NCBI RefSeq assembly: GCF_023898315.1
Contig: NC_064614.1
Span: 114,607,501-114,671,500 of the forward strand
DNA length: 64,000 bases
From: Schistocerca nitens
Lineage: Eukaryota > Arthropoda > Insecta > Orthoptera > Acrididae
Direction of reading: 5' to 3'
Numbering within the stretch: position 1 is the first letter of the stretch; every line of letters starts with the position of its first letter. The position numbers and the translations under genes are program-made. Below the pieces are notes generated by a model. That model worked only from the letters and a program-made list of their open reading frames with translations. It searched no databases and was not told the DNA's origin. This document shows positions 8,679 through 19,610 of the stretch, one piece after another.

Positions 8679-10096
8679 CAGGGTGTTCAAAATCTCTCCC
8701 CGCAGTTCCGTATAATTGGTAGCCGCGCGTGCCGTATGCCGCAGTGGATATATCGAAATAAAACTTAGTGAAATACAAGTTATTAATTTATTGAATATTT
8801 ATTTTTATTTACAAATTTTCACATTAAATGTTGAAAGTGTCCCCCCTGTTGTTGAATACACAATTCAATTCGTCTAATCATGTTTCCAAACACAAGCTGT
8901 AACATTGCTTCTGTAACAGAAGCAGTGAAAGTGGATATTGCAGTTTTCAGTTTCTTCGATGGATTTTGGACGGTTTTTATAGACAGTTGCTTTCGATGCA
9001 CCCCAGAGGAAAGAGTCAGGTAAAGTTAGGACAGGCGATCGTGGAGGCCAAAGTCCCTGTGAAATTATGAGATCACCAAAAATATCAGCGAGCAGTGACA
9101 CTGAAACACGAGCAGTATGCGCGGTTGCACCGTCTTGTTGAACATAACCGTTCAGTATTTCACTTAACATAAGTTCTCCTATGAATGGATATAGAATATC
9201 ACTGCAGTATCGTTGTGTGTTTATTGTTTCGTTGAAAAATATGGTACCCACAATCCGACGTCTAGAAACTGCAATCCAAACTCCTATTTTCACAGAGTGA
9301 AGTGGTTCCTCATGAATACTCGATGGATTTGCAGTACTCCACATACGAGAATTTTGCAAGTTCATTTACCCGAATAAATGAAACCACGCCTCATCAGTGT
9401 AAAACGTTTCATTAAGAATATCCCTTCCATTATGTTGAACGAAATTTTTGAACCATTGACAATAATGCAGTTTTTGCCATGAGCAGTATTTTTCAGTTCT
9501 TGCACAACTGTCACTTTGTATGGGAAAAGTTCTAATTTTTTCCTTACTTCTATGTAGGTCGCTCCAACACTAACATCGATTTCCTGGGTGAGTTTTCTTG
9601 CTGACTTGTTCGGACTCATGGAAATTTTATCGGAAATATCGAGTAGTTTATCCTGAGACAAAACGCTAGGACGACCACTTCTCGGTCCATCTGTTATTGA
9701 ACCCGTACTTCGAAATTTCTGAATCAAATCTCGCACAGTATCGCGATGTGGGAGTGTTGTCTCCTGGAAAACTGAATTAAATGTTTGTCGAACTGAAACT
9801 GTGTATTCACCGCCAGATTTTAACACTTGTGCGACTAAAAACACACGTTCTTCAATGGTCAGCAATTTAACAGTGACAAAAACGAAACAAACGAACAAAG
9901 GAACTAAACTTAAACGTTCACGTCAACACGTAACGACACACACGAACGATACTACTGACGCTGGCTGTGATAAACGAGACAGTGGAATGTTGCGAGAGTC
10001 CACTTGAATGGAAGTAACCCCCGGAAGGCGAACAGTCATACGGCACGTGCGGCCAACAATCATACGGCACTGCAGAGACACTTTTTGAACACCCTG
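8679..10096 (-). mobile_element. Complete mariner-like element, minus orientation
   Basis: 1,418 bp bounded by CAGGGTGTTCAAAA and its inverted copy TTTTTGAACACCCTG, flanked by TA at 8677-8678 and 10097-10098. The terminal inverted repeats extend about 60 bp with some mismatches (both contain GTGCCGTATG). Complete in length but with a broken transposase. Confidence 0.9.
8819..9898 (-). pseudogene. Mariner-like transposase, broken
   Basis: The N-terminal part (9898 to about 9440) has a helix-turn-helix region and the linker 'DGPRSGRPSVLSQDKLLDISD'. The catalytic part, in another frame, has the first Asp in 'YTDEAWFH', followed by a stop near 9367 and 'MNLQNSRMWS'. The second Asp is in 'YVQQDGATAHTA'. 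At the third position 'PPRSPVLTLPDSFLWG' has Val where the family has Asp. The C-terminus 'MIRRIELCIQQQGGHFQHLM' lies in yet another frame. Two or more frameshifts and loss of the catalytic Asp make it inactive. Confidence 0.85.
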
Positions 10097-10229
10097 TACT
10101 GTTCTGTGTGCGATAAGAGATTGCCAAACAATACTGATACCACAGTAACAAGTTCGTACTTTATAATCGAATCCTGACGATGCAGTCAGTAAAATGGTGT
10201 TTTGTACCTTTCAGATTCGTTAGGGAACC

Positions 10230-10590
10230 TACCCGCCCAGTTAGCCGAGAGCGCTAATGCCCTGCTTGCTGGACTCGGGTAGAGGCGCTGTCCCCGGATC
10301 GAACCCGCCCTGCGGATTTCCTGGATGTGGTTTTTAGGCGGTTTTCCACACCCCACTAGGTGAATACCGGGCTGGTCCCCATGTCCCGCCTCAGTTACAT
10401 GACTCGCAGACATCTGAAAACTTTCATACCATTCCATGGATTACACTACACACAGACAGCTGGGGTACACTAATTCCATCCCTGGGGGGGGGGGGGGGGG
10501 CAGGAAGGGGGCGCTGGTCACCCCTTAACATTAACCTTGACAAATCCGTTCCTAACCATGCTGACCCTGCGGAACCGCGGGATAAGGACG
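10230..10590 (+). mobile_element. tRNA-derived SINE, type D, with G tract
   Basis: Resembles a locust SINE whose head reads CCGCCCAGTTAGCCGAGAGC and whose body contains TTTTTAGGCGGTTTTCCACA and CCGCCTCAGTTACAT. A B-box-like GGATCGAACCC lies near 10297. It contains an 18-G tract at 10484-10500. Boundaries approximate; no target duplication found. Confidence 0.6.
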
Positions 10591-11007
10591 CAAGCGAAAG
10601 AAAAGAAGAAGAGTCCTTAGGGAACCCAAAAAAAGACAAACGTGGTGTCTTCTTCTACTTGTTGCTACAATTTATTGGCTGCAGACGGCCCCATTGGTAA
10701 AAACTATTCTGCAAACCAGTATAAACAATTACGATTCACTTTCGCTTTCACAAGATACCGCCGATCTCAACAGTGCCACTTGCCGGCCCCTTGGGGCGCT
10801 GCTATCGCAGTGGGTAACAAAAACGAGATGGGGGTCACGACTGTTGTGTTACACTGTGGTTCAACTGCAAATTTACCTGTAAGACAACGAGTAATCTGCG
10901 AGTTGCGTCTTGCTTTTTGTCACTGCAGAGTCAAAACTACAGTGATCAGTCTGAAAGAACGCCTCCTACTCTTCTATTTTTATGCTACCAGAGAAGTAAA
11001 GCCTGTG
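10591..11007. other. Intron, nothing recognised
   Basis: An open frame at 10642-11061 on the plus strand shows no domain and is not supported. Confidence 0.4.
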
Positions 11008-11750
11008 CAAGGTGTTCGGAAATTCCTTTTACAGACATGTAGGACTTGTAGAGGCGTGTGAGTAGATCATATTTTGAATTGGAACCCGTGTCCGGAAAAG
11101 TGCCGTTTCCATGCTACAACCATTTGAAAACAAGTTTATAAAGCGTCCACTTTCACAAGTATATGATTAGGCGTGACCCAGTACATCACTTGTTTTGCAA
11201 TTCCATGTATTCGTTGACTGGCTCTCTTCAACGTGATGCAGCCTCTTCCAATTCGGATGTACGGCTTCTCCTTGGAGCACCACCGTCATGCCTGCTGACG
11301 GTGAAGGTACCATTTCTAGAAGCAGTTGTGTAATTGTAGCGAAAAAGGTATGCAATGGATTCGGACGTTGTGGAGAACCACCTTGATAAAGGTGGCGAAC
11401 AGCTCTTCCATTACAGTGAACTTCGCCATTCAGAATGATCACGTCGGTGTATTCTGCAAACGTGTTCCCAACCATGTTGCTCTAACACTCGCAGACACGC
11501 GAATGACGCTCTAACCATGTCAGAGAGGCAGGTTAGACGTCAAATGACATCAGCCAATCCGATGTAGCCCCCCGCCTCCCCCACCATGACTATCCTGCTG
11601 CCTACCTACCTAGCAAACACGTCTTCAAGTGACTGTACCACGGGAACAACACGTTTCCGAACGTGTGTTCCTATACAAAATATTATGTACTCTCACCCCT
11701 CTTCAAGTCGAAGAAGTTCGTAACGACAGTTTCCGAACGCCCTGTATTCA
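11008..11750 (-). mobile_element. Internally deleted mariner-like element
   Basis: The right end (ACAGGGCGTTCGGAAAC read on the minus strand, ending near 11750) and the left end (AGGTGTTCGGAAATTCC near 11010) look like a degraded TIR pair. Between them only the N-terminal transposase segment survives. The catalytic core is absent, so this is a non-autonomous derivative. Ends approximate. Confidence 0.6.
11167..11475 (-). pseudogene. DUF4817-type N-terminal HTH of a transposase
   Basis: A frame of about 100 codons whose first half ('AEYTDVIILNGEVHCNGRA...LYQGG') matches the layout of DUF4817 helix-turn-helix domains seen in this mariner-like group (compare 5276 and 15694). It lacks the catalytic residues and is a deletion relic. 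Confidence 0.6.
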
Positions 11751-11784
11751 TAGGATTACAGCTATAACATCCACGATTGATTTT

Positions 11785-11990
11785 TCACTTTTCAATACAA
11801 TCACCACCTTTGTTCGCAGTTTCTTTCGACGTTAAAACAAGAGCATGTACACCTGTGCAGTAAAAATCATGGTCCTGCTTCTTCAGCCACTGGAGCACAG
11901 AATTTGTCGAGGTCTCCGCGTCTTTAAAGTGATGCTCCCGAAGAGCATCTTTGAGTGGGTCTATCACATCGATGTCTGATGCCTCAACAG
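11785..11990 (-). pseudogene. Mariner transposase C-terminal fragment
   Basis: A minus-strand frame reading 'PLKDALREHHFKDAETS' and ending 'NKGGDCIEK' matches the C-terminal 60 residues of mariner transposases ('FGPLKDAL.G..F..D', '..GDYVEK'). The catalytic region is missing. Confidence 0.75.
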
Positions 11991-12127
11991 ACCGGATGCA
12001 GTTGGTTTCCCTACCTCTTTATTCGTATCGGTCAACATTTTCGGTACGCAGAATGGACAAATGGACAAGTATTGGAGTAGTCCAGTTTTTCAATAATTTC
12101 CATCACACTGCCATTACCGTTGGATAA

Positions 12128-12455
12128 CTAGTGACACAATTCATCTTTTGTTGCCTGGCGGTCGTCATGGATGACTCGGTCGACACTCTGGATGCTCTGG
12201 TGGATGGTACAGTACTTCCCAGTCCCATCGAGCAGAGCAGCCACAGCTTGCGCTGTATGCGCCCGCGCATTGTCGTGCAAAATGATGGGTGGGTTGCGCA
12301 GGAAGTATCGCCGCTTCTTTCGAAAAGCTGGTCGCAGGTGATGCTCCAAAAACGAACAGTAATACTGTGCATTAACGTCTGCCGTGGAGGAACGCAACCC
12401 ACCCATCACTGTAACAGGTGCAAACATGTAACTCTTTTGTATTGGTTGTGAATAA
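12128..12455 (-). pseudogene. Mariner-like transposase core fragment
   Basis: A minus-strand frame with 'VTVMGGLRSSTADVNAQYY', 'LHDNARAHTAQAV' (second catalytic Asp) and then a frameshift through the WxxPYSPDLSP region. Different family from 11785. The Tc1 at 12459 lies immediately to its right and may have cut it. Confidence 0.75.
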
Positions 12456-12458
12456 ATA

Positions 12459-13880
12459 CACTCCCGGAAATTGAAATAAGAACACCGTGAATTCATTGTC
12501 CCAGGAAGGGGAAACTTTATTGACACATTCCTGGGGTCAGATACATCACATGATCACACTGACAGAACCACAGGCACATAGACACAGGCAACAGAGCATG
12601 CACAATGTCGGCACTAGTACAGTGTATATCCACCTTTCGCAGCAATGCAGGCTGCTATTCTCCCATGGAGACGATCGTAGAGATGCTGGATGTAGTCCTG
12701 TGGAACGGCTTGCCATGCCATTTCCACCTGGCGCCTCAGTTGGACCAGCGTTCGTGCTGGACGTGCAGACCGCGTGAGACGACGCTTCATCCAGTCCCAA
12801 ACATGCTCAATGGGGGACAGATCCGGAGATCTTGCTGGCCAGGGTAGTTGACTTACACCTTCTAGAGCACGTTGGGTGGCACGGGATACATGCGGACGTG
12901 CATTGTCCTGTTGGAACAGCAAGTTCCCTTGCCGGTCTAGGAATGGTAGAACGATGGGTTCGATGACGGTTTGGATGTACCGTGCACTATTCAGTGTCCC
13001 CTCGACGATCACCAGTGGTGTACGGCCAGTGTAGGAGATCGCTCCCCACACCATGATGCCGGGTGTTGGCCCTGTGTGCCTCGGTCGTATGCAGTCCTGA
13101 TTGTGGCGCTCACCTGCACGGCGCCAAACACGCATACGACCATCATTGGCACCAAGGCAGAAGCGACTCTCATCGCTGAAGACGACACGTCTCCATTCGT
13201 CCCTCCATTCACGCCTGTCGCGACACCACTGGAGGCGGGCTGCACGATGTTGGGGCGTGAGCGGAAGACGGCCTAACGGTGTGCGGGACCGTAGCCCAGC
13301 TTCACGGAGACGGTTGCGAATGGTCCTCGCCGATACCCCAGGAGCAACAGTGTCCCTAATTTGCTGGGAAGTGGCGGTGCGGTCCCCTACGGCACTGCGT
13401 AGGATCCTACGGTCTTGGCGTGCATCCGTGCGTCGCTGCGGTCCGGTCCCAGGTCGACGGGCACGTGCACCTTCCGCCGACCACTGGCGACAACATCGAT
13501 GTACTGTGGAGACCTCACGCCCCACGTGTTGAGCAATTCGGCGGTACGTCCACCCGGCCTCCCGCATGCCCACTATACGCCCTCGCTCAAAGTCCGTCAA
13601 CTGCACATACGGTTCACGTCCACGCTGTCGCGGCATGCTACCAGTGTTAAAGACTGCGATGGAGCTCCGTATGCCACGGCAAACTGGCTGACACTGACGG
13701 CGGCGGTGCACAAATGCTGCGCAGCTAGCGCCATTCGACGGCCAACACCGCGGTTCCTGGTGTGTCCGCTGTGCCGTGCGTGTGATCATTGCTTGTACAG
13801 CCCTCTCGCAGTGTCCGGAGCAAGTATGGTGGGTCTGACACACCGGTATCAATGTGTTCTTTTTTCCATTTCCAGGAGTG
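12459..13880 (-). mobile_element. Complete Tc1-like element
   Basis: 1,422 bp flanked by TA (12457-12458, 13881-13882). The ends CACTCCCGGAAATTGAAA and TTTCCATTTCCAGGAGTG form TIRs with few mismatches. It contains one intact transposase gene on the minus strand. A second copy of the family (62635 to the window end, plus strand) differs at few positions, so the family has been active recently. Confidence 0.95.
12614..13636 (-). CDS. Tc1-like transposase, intact, DD32E
   Basis: 340 codons, a normal length for Tc1 transposases. I choose the Met at 13636 ('MPRQRGREPYVQLTDFERGR') because HTH homology starts there; the frame stays open upstream to 13852. An N-terminal bipartite paired-like HTH ('RIVGMREAGWTYRRIAQHVG') is followed by the GRPR-like linker 'RRPGTGPQRRT'. 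Catalytic residues are Asp in 'VFSDESRFCLG', Asp in 'FQQDNARPH' and Glu in 'LSPIEHVWD'. Only 32 residues separate the last two, against 34 in Tc1. No stop or frameshift. Cut-and-paste transposition at TA sites is expected from the family; activity is not shown. Confidence 0.95.
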   Translation of the reverse strand: MPRQRGREPYVQLTDFERGRIVGMREAGWTYRRIAQHVGREVSTVHRCCRQWSAEGARARRPGTGPQRRTDARQDRRILRSAVGDRTATSQQIRDTVAPGVSARTIRNRLREAGLRSRTPLGRLPLTPQHRAARLQWCRDRREWRDEWRRVVFSDESRFCLGANDGRMRVWRRAGERHNQDCIRPRHTGPTPGIMVWGAISYTGRTPLVIVEGTLNSARYIQTVIEPIVLPFLDRQGNLLFQQDNARPHVSRATQRALEGVSQLPWPARSPDLSPIEHVWDWMKRRLTRSARPARTLVQLRRQVEMAWQAVPQDYIQHLYDRLHGRIAACIAAKGGYTLY

Positions 13881-13882
13881 TA

Positions 13883-14449
13883 GTTGTCACTATTTAAGTT
13901 CGAACCTTCGTATATTACAGGACACTTAACATGTTGCCACGCTCAAAATTGACCATAAATTAAGAAAAAATTAGCTTTTCACGAAATGCTTGATTGCGTA
14001 TTTGTTTCAAATACGTTCTTAACTACGCTATACTGCAACTGTTCTTTCTACATATGTATGACCTACGTTGCATGGCAGAGACACGCCATGCGAAATTTTT
14101 TTCGTTCTTAAGTTTTGCATGCCAGTGAATTTTGTGCGATGAGCTTACAATGCAGAGAGACAGACGGGGAAGACGGGAGTAAAATTCTTGACTAACTCAC
14201 TGACGGAAAGGTGCTGGTAGCTTTTTATTGTGCCACTGCAGTGAATTTGTTAAGGAACAGTGTCATGGTCCACCTTGACTGTAGCTTAACTAACAAGTAT
14301 TTACTTTATTATGTTTCACACGATTTGCCAATTTCAGCCGTAATAGTCATTCTCAGTTGCTACGTATTCAGGGTGAATCACCTAAAACTTGCAGTACAAT
14401 TAGCGAGGAAATGGAAAGCGCTGTTGATGTGCGGGTTTCACAGAACGGA
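13883..14449. other. Intron, little recognised
   Basis: AT-rich. The stretch from 14372 (CAGGGTGAATCACCTAAAAC) resembles the end of another mariner-like repeat but has no partner here. Confidence 0.4.
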
Positions 14450-14769
14450 TTGATAATCAGGGGCTTGTTCTATTGGCCAATCAACAGACTGTAATAATAC
14501 TTAGAAAGTGTATTTCATGTGCAAACATACACTTTTTTAAGTGGAATAATGCCTGCCGACATTAATAAAGTGAAAGCTTGGCAAATTAGGTCCTCAATGA
14601 TGTTTGTTGCAGGATTATAGTGCGAGTCGTTTACCAGGTACCGTACTTTGAAAAGTTCCCACACCGACACTTGTACAATATCTGTGGTACCGCGCACTAA
14701 AGAACAACACAACTGCATGCACTGATTATGTGGATTCTGGCCAGGACAGAGACAACTCATGTCACAGGC

Positions 14770-15870
14770 TGTGTTCAAAATAATCACCGGCAATGCCAAT
14801 ACGCACTTCAAGACTGCAATGGAACGACTGCTGTACACGTTCTAACATTTCAGCGGAGACGTCCGAGCAAGCTGCAATAATAGATCGCTGCGTATCATCG
14901 GGTACAGTTGGTATGTCCTTGTAGACAGCGTCACAGAAAATAAGTCTACTGCGTCAAATCCGGGGAAGGGCTGGCAGAGGTGCAGGTCCTCTGCGTCCAG
15001 TCCAACGATTCGAAAATAATTCGTGAAGACGCGGTGTAGTACTTCGTGCAGTATGGGCTGGACAGCCACCATTTTGGTATCACAGGTTTCTCCTAGTCTG
15101 CAGAGGAACGTCTTCTTGCATCCGTGGAAGATGGTCTACTAGAAGGCTGCGATACTTGCACGCGTTCAGTGTTCCGTCCCCGAAACACAGGACCATGAGC
15201 TCATAGTCCACTATCCCACACCACAGTTTACACTCCACGAACTCTGACGTTCCATCTGACGAAGTCAACGGGGATTGTCAATAGACCAATAGCACATGTT
15301 TCGGCGGTTTAGCTGGTCATGATTGGTAACTGTGGCTTCATCACTAAACAAGATGGGTAACGCCCATGTACAGAAGTTAACACGATTCTCATAATCGTGT
15401 CCATGCGGCTCTTGAGGGAGAAAAATGAGATAGGGTTGGAACCCCTATTCGATGGAGAATGCATAGGACGCATCTGTGACTCATGCCACTTCCTCGTGTT
15501 ATTGAGAGTGAGCTAACGTGCGAATCAGGTGCAACAGCAGCGAGAACATCAGTTTCCCACTCTACTGTGGTCACTGGTTTCCTTCTGTTGCGTTGTCTAG
15601 GTGCTCCGCTACCATTTTCACGTAACTGGTTGGAGAGGTTGATAAATAACTGCAGAGTTGGGTGACGTCTGTTGGGATATCTTGCCGCATACACCGTACA
15701 AGAACGAACTGCATTCGTCCTGCACTCTCCCTACAACATAAGCGTGTCGGCTTTTTCTGCATGGACGTATCCAATCGTCCACTCACGACCTGCTGCTTTG
15801 ACTGTCACACACTAGCTGACCAGCGAGTCGCAATATACTCAAGGAAGCACAGTGTATGCAAACGTAACAA
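14770..15870 (-). pseudogene. Mariner-like transposase with DUF4817-type N-terminus, broken
   Basis: The frame at 15389-15694 has the HTH core 'YAARYPNRRHPTLQLF' and the following linker. 15080-15268 has 'KLWCGIVDYELMVLCFGDGTL' and 'LPRMQEDVPLQTRRNLW'. The region 14842-15072 and a neighbouring frame give the third-Asp area and the tail ('IPTVPDDTQRSIIAACSDVSAEML'). At least three frame changes; the first catalytic Asp is not found intact. Confidence 0.75.
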
Positions 15871-16111
15871 CTTCGTACCTTGAAGCTACCCAGGTTGAAT
15901 GGCACAGACAAGAGTCAGAGCGGAAACTTTTCAAAATACGACATCTCGTAAACGATTAGCACTATAATGCTGCAACAAAGACCATTGACATTGTTCTTAC
16001 CCTAATGTTAGTTTGTTAATGTGAATAGGATTTTTTCCATTAAAAAAAGTGTACGTGTGCACAAAAAATACACTTTGTAAGTATTATTACAGGCTTTTGA
16101 TTGGCTAACAA

Positions 16112-16298
16112 ATGGTTCACATGGCTCTGAGCACTATGGGACTTAACATCTGAGGTCATCAGTCCCCTAGAACTCAAACCTAACTAACCTAAGGATATCA
16201 CACACATCCATGCCTGAGGCAGGATTCGAGCCTCCGACCGTAGCAGTAGCGCGGTTCCGGACTGAAGCACCTAGAACCGCTCCGCCACAAGGGCCGGC
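16112..16298 (-). mobile_element. SINE, type-A head, antisense
   Basis: Perfect 13-bp target duplication GATTGGCTAACAA (16099-16111 and 16299-16311). It sits in the TIR of the mariner-like element, which it therefore post-dates. It lacks the GAACTACTTA part of the tail by a short deletion. Confidence 0.95.
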
Positions 16299-16533
16299 GA
16301 TTGGCTAACAATACTAGCCCCTGACCACCAATCCAATCAGTCCAAAATGCAATATCTGATGCGCAAACTTTAGGCGATTCAGAGGGTATATTGCGACGTG
16401 TTGTCCGTACTTGTAGCAGTTGAGAGTGTTGTGGAACATAATGAAGTAAGTACTAGTGACTTAAGCGGCAGCGGCAGTTAAGCGCTGTGCGCCACGTGGA
16501 CGCTGACACTGTGCCCGGTGCCTCTGGTCGCAG

Positions 16534-17179
16534 GCTGCCCCCGCCGCCGGGCGTCCCCGTCGCGGCCGCTGGGAAGGACTCGACTGGCGCCGCCTCCGCC
16601 GTCGACCAGCAGACCGACTCGGGACGATCTAACGACACGACGACCGCCTCCCCGACCTCTGAGACCCCCACGACCTCGACCGAGGCTGCGGCCGCGGCCA
16701 AGAGCAAGCGCAAGACCTTTTTCAAGAAGGCGTCCTCCTCGTCGGTGGTCGCGAAGCCCACGGTGGCGGCCGAGCCAACCAAGGCCCGCAAGGTGCGCAT
16801 CACGCGCCGCTCCTCCAAGTCGACGCTGACGACGCTGACGACGACGCGCCAGACGCTGACGGCGCCGTCGGCGCTCGCCGACGACGCGGTAGCGGCCGGC
16901 TCCGAGCGGCGCGAGGCCATCGCGGAGGCGGGGGAGGCGTCGGCGGAGGAGGAGGAGGAGCAGCGCGGCTTGGCCGCCGCCGCCGCCACCCCCGCCGCCT
17001 CCAAGGCCGAGCCGCCGCCCCCGGAGCTGTCGGAGGCGGACCGCAGCCCGGACGGGCTGTACAGCAGCGAGACGCGGCTCGTCTTCGACCCCGTGCTCAA
17101 GGTGACGCTGCCGCGCTACATGCTGACGCGCACCGAGCACGAGGACGTCTTCGACGAAGTGATGGCGTCGGGGCGCTGA
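16534..17179 (+). CDS. Host gene, terminal coding exon with stop codon
   Basis: Acceptor CTGGTCGCAG ending at 16533. The first base G completes the Lys codon begun at 8072-8073 (AA|G). The frame runs 215 codons to TGA at 17177-17179. The protein is Pro-rich, then Ser/Thr- and Ala-rich with low complexity. A basic patch ('KSKRKTFFKK') and a Glu run are followed by a C-terminal segment 'LYSSETRLVFDPVLKVTLPRYML' that looks like a conserved domain tail. The GC content and codon bias match the two upstream exons. With those exons it gives at least 387 residues. No transmembrane segment is visible; the function is unknown. Confidence 0.85.
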
Positions 17180-17379
17180 GCGGCGCCGCCCCCGACACCG
17201 ACTCTGTCCGACGACGACGTGACTGAGGACCAGACACCCCTCGCAAAAAATGGGGCCAATCTTTGACACTTGCGACGTAACTCGTCGACGGTGACTCTAA
17301 ACACCCAATAATTCACAAATTCCTTATAGATCCAACACACTGATTTTCGCCACTTACTGTTAGCCTATTTCAAGTGTAC

Positions 17380-17385
17380 AATAAA
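17380..17385 (+). terminator. Candidate poly(A) signal AATAAA
   Basis: Canonical AATAAA 201 bp after the stop codon of the terminal exon, in AT-rich sequence. This is a position-based candidate; transcripts are needed to confirm the 3' end. Confidence 0.5.
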
Positions 17386-19459
17386 TTTCCCCTAATTGTC
17401 ATGCATCAGTAGCTCTGTTAGGTGCAATCATGTCCTAGAATGGAATTTACAACACGAAACCTACCATAACCAGGTCTCTTGTTTTACAGACAGTCACTAC
17501 ACACCCATTACATATGCACAAACACACACACCGTAAAGAACATATAGTGCATTTCAAAATTTCACAAGAAGTCTTTGGTGCACAAATCTGAAAACTATAC
17601 ATAATTATTGGGGCCTCTCTCTGAGTGTGGTTATTGTAGAAGACTTATCTTTAAGCATCTCTCTCTTTTGGGGCCTCTTTTGCGTTCCCTGCTTCTCTCT
17701 CTCTTTCCTTCTCTCTCTCTCTCCCTCTCTCACTCACTCTATCCTCTTGCTCCTTCTTCCACTTCTCTCTCTGCCTGTCAGTTTCACATCCTTCGCTTCT
17801 GTTTCCTTCCCAATGCCTCTCTCATGCCTGTCTCAGTTTCGTTGGCACTCCCTCTAACTTCCTCTTCTAACTCTTCTCATTTTCCTAAGCCTCTCCCTTG
17901 TTGCTAACTGCTTCTTCCCTCATTCTTTAAGTTTGTGTGCCTGTATTTTGGCATACCAAATTTGTAAGTGCTACAGCACCACTCTACTAAATTTGATAGA
18001 AAACACAACTGGAGACTGAAATATGTGAATAATGTCCTTCATTCTCCTCGCTGTGTGCGTTTCTGCCTGGTCTGCAATCCCAAGAATATATTTCAACAAG
18101 GACATTCTGCGACAGTTTCATATATTACTGAAGGTAAACCTGTCATTAGCTCCTTCATTTCCCTTGCTATGTCCATTTCTGTCCTGTCTCAAAAACCTAT
18201 AAACATACTGCAACGAAAGACACTATATGACAATTATGTAATGTACCGAAAAATTTTGTGGGATTTGGGGAATCAAAATCGGTCTTCGATAGATGGGTGA
18301 AAGTTAACCAACAGTTACCCTGGAGCAACGAAAACAAAACGAAGTAGATCTCATACTAACACTCTACGTAATCTGGTGATCTTATTCTAACACACACACA
18401 CATAATTATCAAGCAAACACTTACCCCGATCGCTCCACCTCGCACACGCGAGGCAGTGATAAGACTGGAAGAGGGCTCGACGCTGTGAAAAAGTTTCTAT
18501 GCTGATGTCGGAGTGCTGCCATTAAGAGGAGATGCGGCGTGGTTGACCGCTCATGTGCTTACAACCCTGTTTCAGAGCGCCGGCCCGGAGACCACAGCGG
18601 TCGGTGGGTCACTGACCTAGGGACCAGCACAACGAGGCGCCGCTACTTCACTCGTGCACCACTGTACATCTCACTCGTCTCTTCATCAAACTTTCTTGTT
18701 ATTTGTTGTTATTCTCTATTTACGAGAAATGTTACATAAATAAAAATAACTGGAAAAACTAACACTGGCTCTGAAGTTATTTCTCTTGGAGTTTGGTTAG
18801 CCTGTCCTCACCGTAAGATATGATGAGACTGCTACAAAATTGCAAGGCACATCAAAAACTTAAACATGCACTTTGCAGCCGCAACTCATCCCGTTTTTTG
18901 TCCAAGGCCACCAAATTCCGATATTCTTATAAACGTGTTCCACAGAAGCCTTAGATCAGTGATTTTAATTTAAATTTCTTACTTATTATGAGTCTGCGCA
19001 AAGTGTTTTCGACTGGTTTATTCGATCTTAGCTGAGGATGAGTGAATCATTTATGAGATATACAGCTGTGATATGGAGCCAACCTTTTTAGAGGTTATTA
19101 AACATAAATGGTATTTAAGATACTCCTGTTTTTTGACCATTACGAGAAGAGTAAATATTTATTTTAATGAACAAAATAATACGTGTACGACTTTGCTCTA
19201 ATTATCTACAAGTAACCAAGTTAAATGGTTTCTGTGGGGTATAAGGAATTATCCAGAAGAATCTGTTTCGAGATTACTCAGCTATTTACCTTTAATTTTA
19301 TAATGTTTGGTACCAGATCAAGGCTTTTAGTAGTACTAAGTTTATTAACCCCCTCTTAGCTGATTAGTTTTACGAAATACATTCGTTTAATTACGCATTG
19401 TTTTAGCAACACCTGCATTGGGTACAGTTACACTACCCACCGATGACATATTAATATTT
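17386..19459. other. 3' flank, mostly unique AT-rich sequence
   Basis: No supported gene. It contains the CT-rich tract at 17692-17775 and a GC-richer patch at 18420-18660. Short frames have no domain signatures. Confidence 0.5.
17692..17775. repeat. CT-rich (polypyrimidine) tract
   Basis: About 84 bp almost entirely C and T on the plus strand, with several (CT)n runs. Simple sequence; the frames across it at 17608-17907 are low-complexity artefacts. Confidence 0.9.
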
Positions 19460-19610
19460 CTGCCGGATAGGCACTCGATCCTACTTCTACTGCTGATCGC
19501 TAGCGGTCGCCTTACCACTTAGGCTGTCCGGCTATCTGAGCACGTTCCCTTGACCCACCCAGAGAACCGTATGTCACGCTGTCTACATCCTTATGTCATA
19601 GTTTAATCTG
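19460..19610 (-). mobile_element. Degraded tRNA-like SINE, antisense
   Basis: The reverse complement reads AGCCGGACAGCCTAAGTGG then AAGGCGACCGCTAGCGATCA, a tRNA-like head seen in another locust SINE family. The B box is degraded. No target duplication found. Confidence 0.5.

Larger units (their letters stand above)
14450..16335 (-). mobile_element. Mariner-like element with SINE in one TIR
   Basis: The inverted ends share CTGTAATAATACTT (14490 and 16078-16091) and TCAGGGGCT (left near 14457, right near 16316-16324). The right TIR is interrupted by the SINE at 16112-16298. The transposase lies on the minus strand. The outer limits are approximate because I could not fix the terminal dinucleotides. 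Confidence 0.7.

Noticed and set aside
12971-13897. Several plus-strand frames over the Tc1 element
   Set aside because: Antisense shadows of the intact transposase; the same frames recur opposite the second copy at 62630-63974.
16453-17269. Long minus-strand frames of 215 and 263 codons
   Set aside because: Shadows of the terminal host exon; translations are Gly/Arg/Ala-rich with no domain, and the plus strand fits splice phase and stop position.
17608-17907. Two plus-strand frames rich in Ser/Leu
   Set aside because: Translation of a CT-rich simple tract in the 3' flank.
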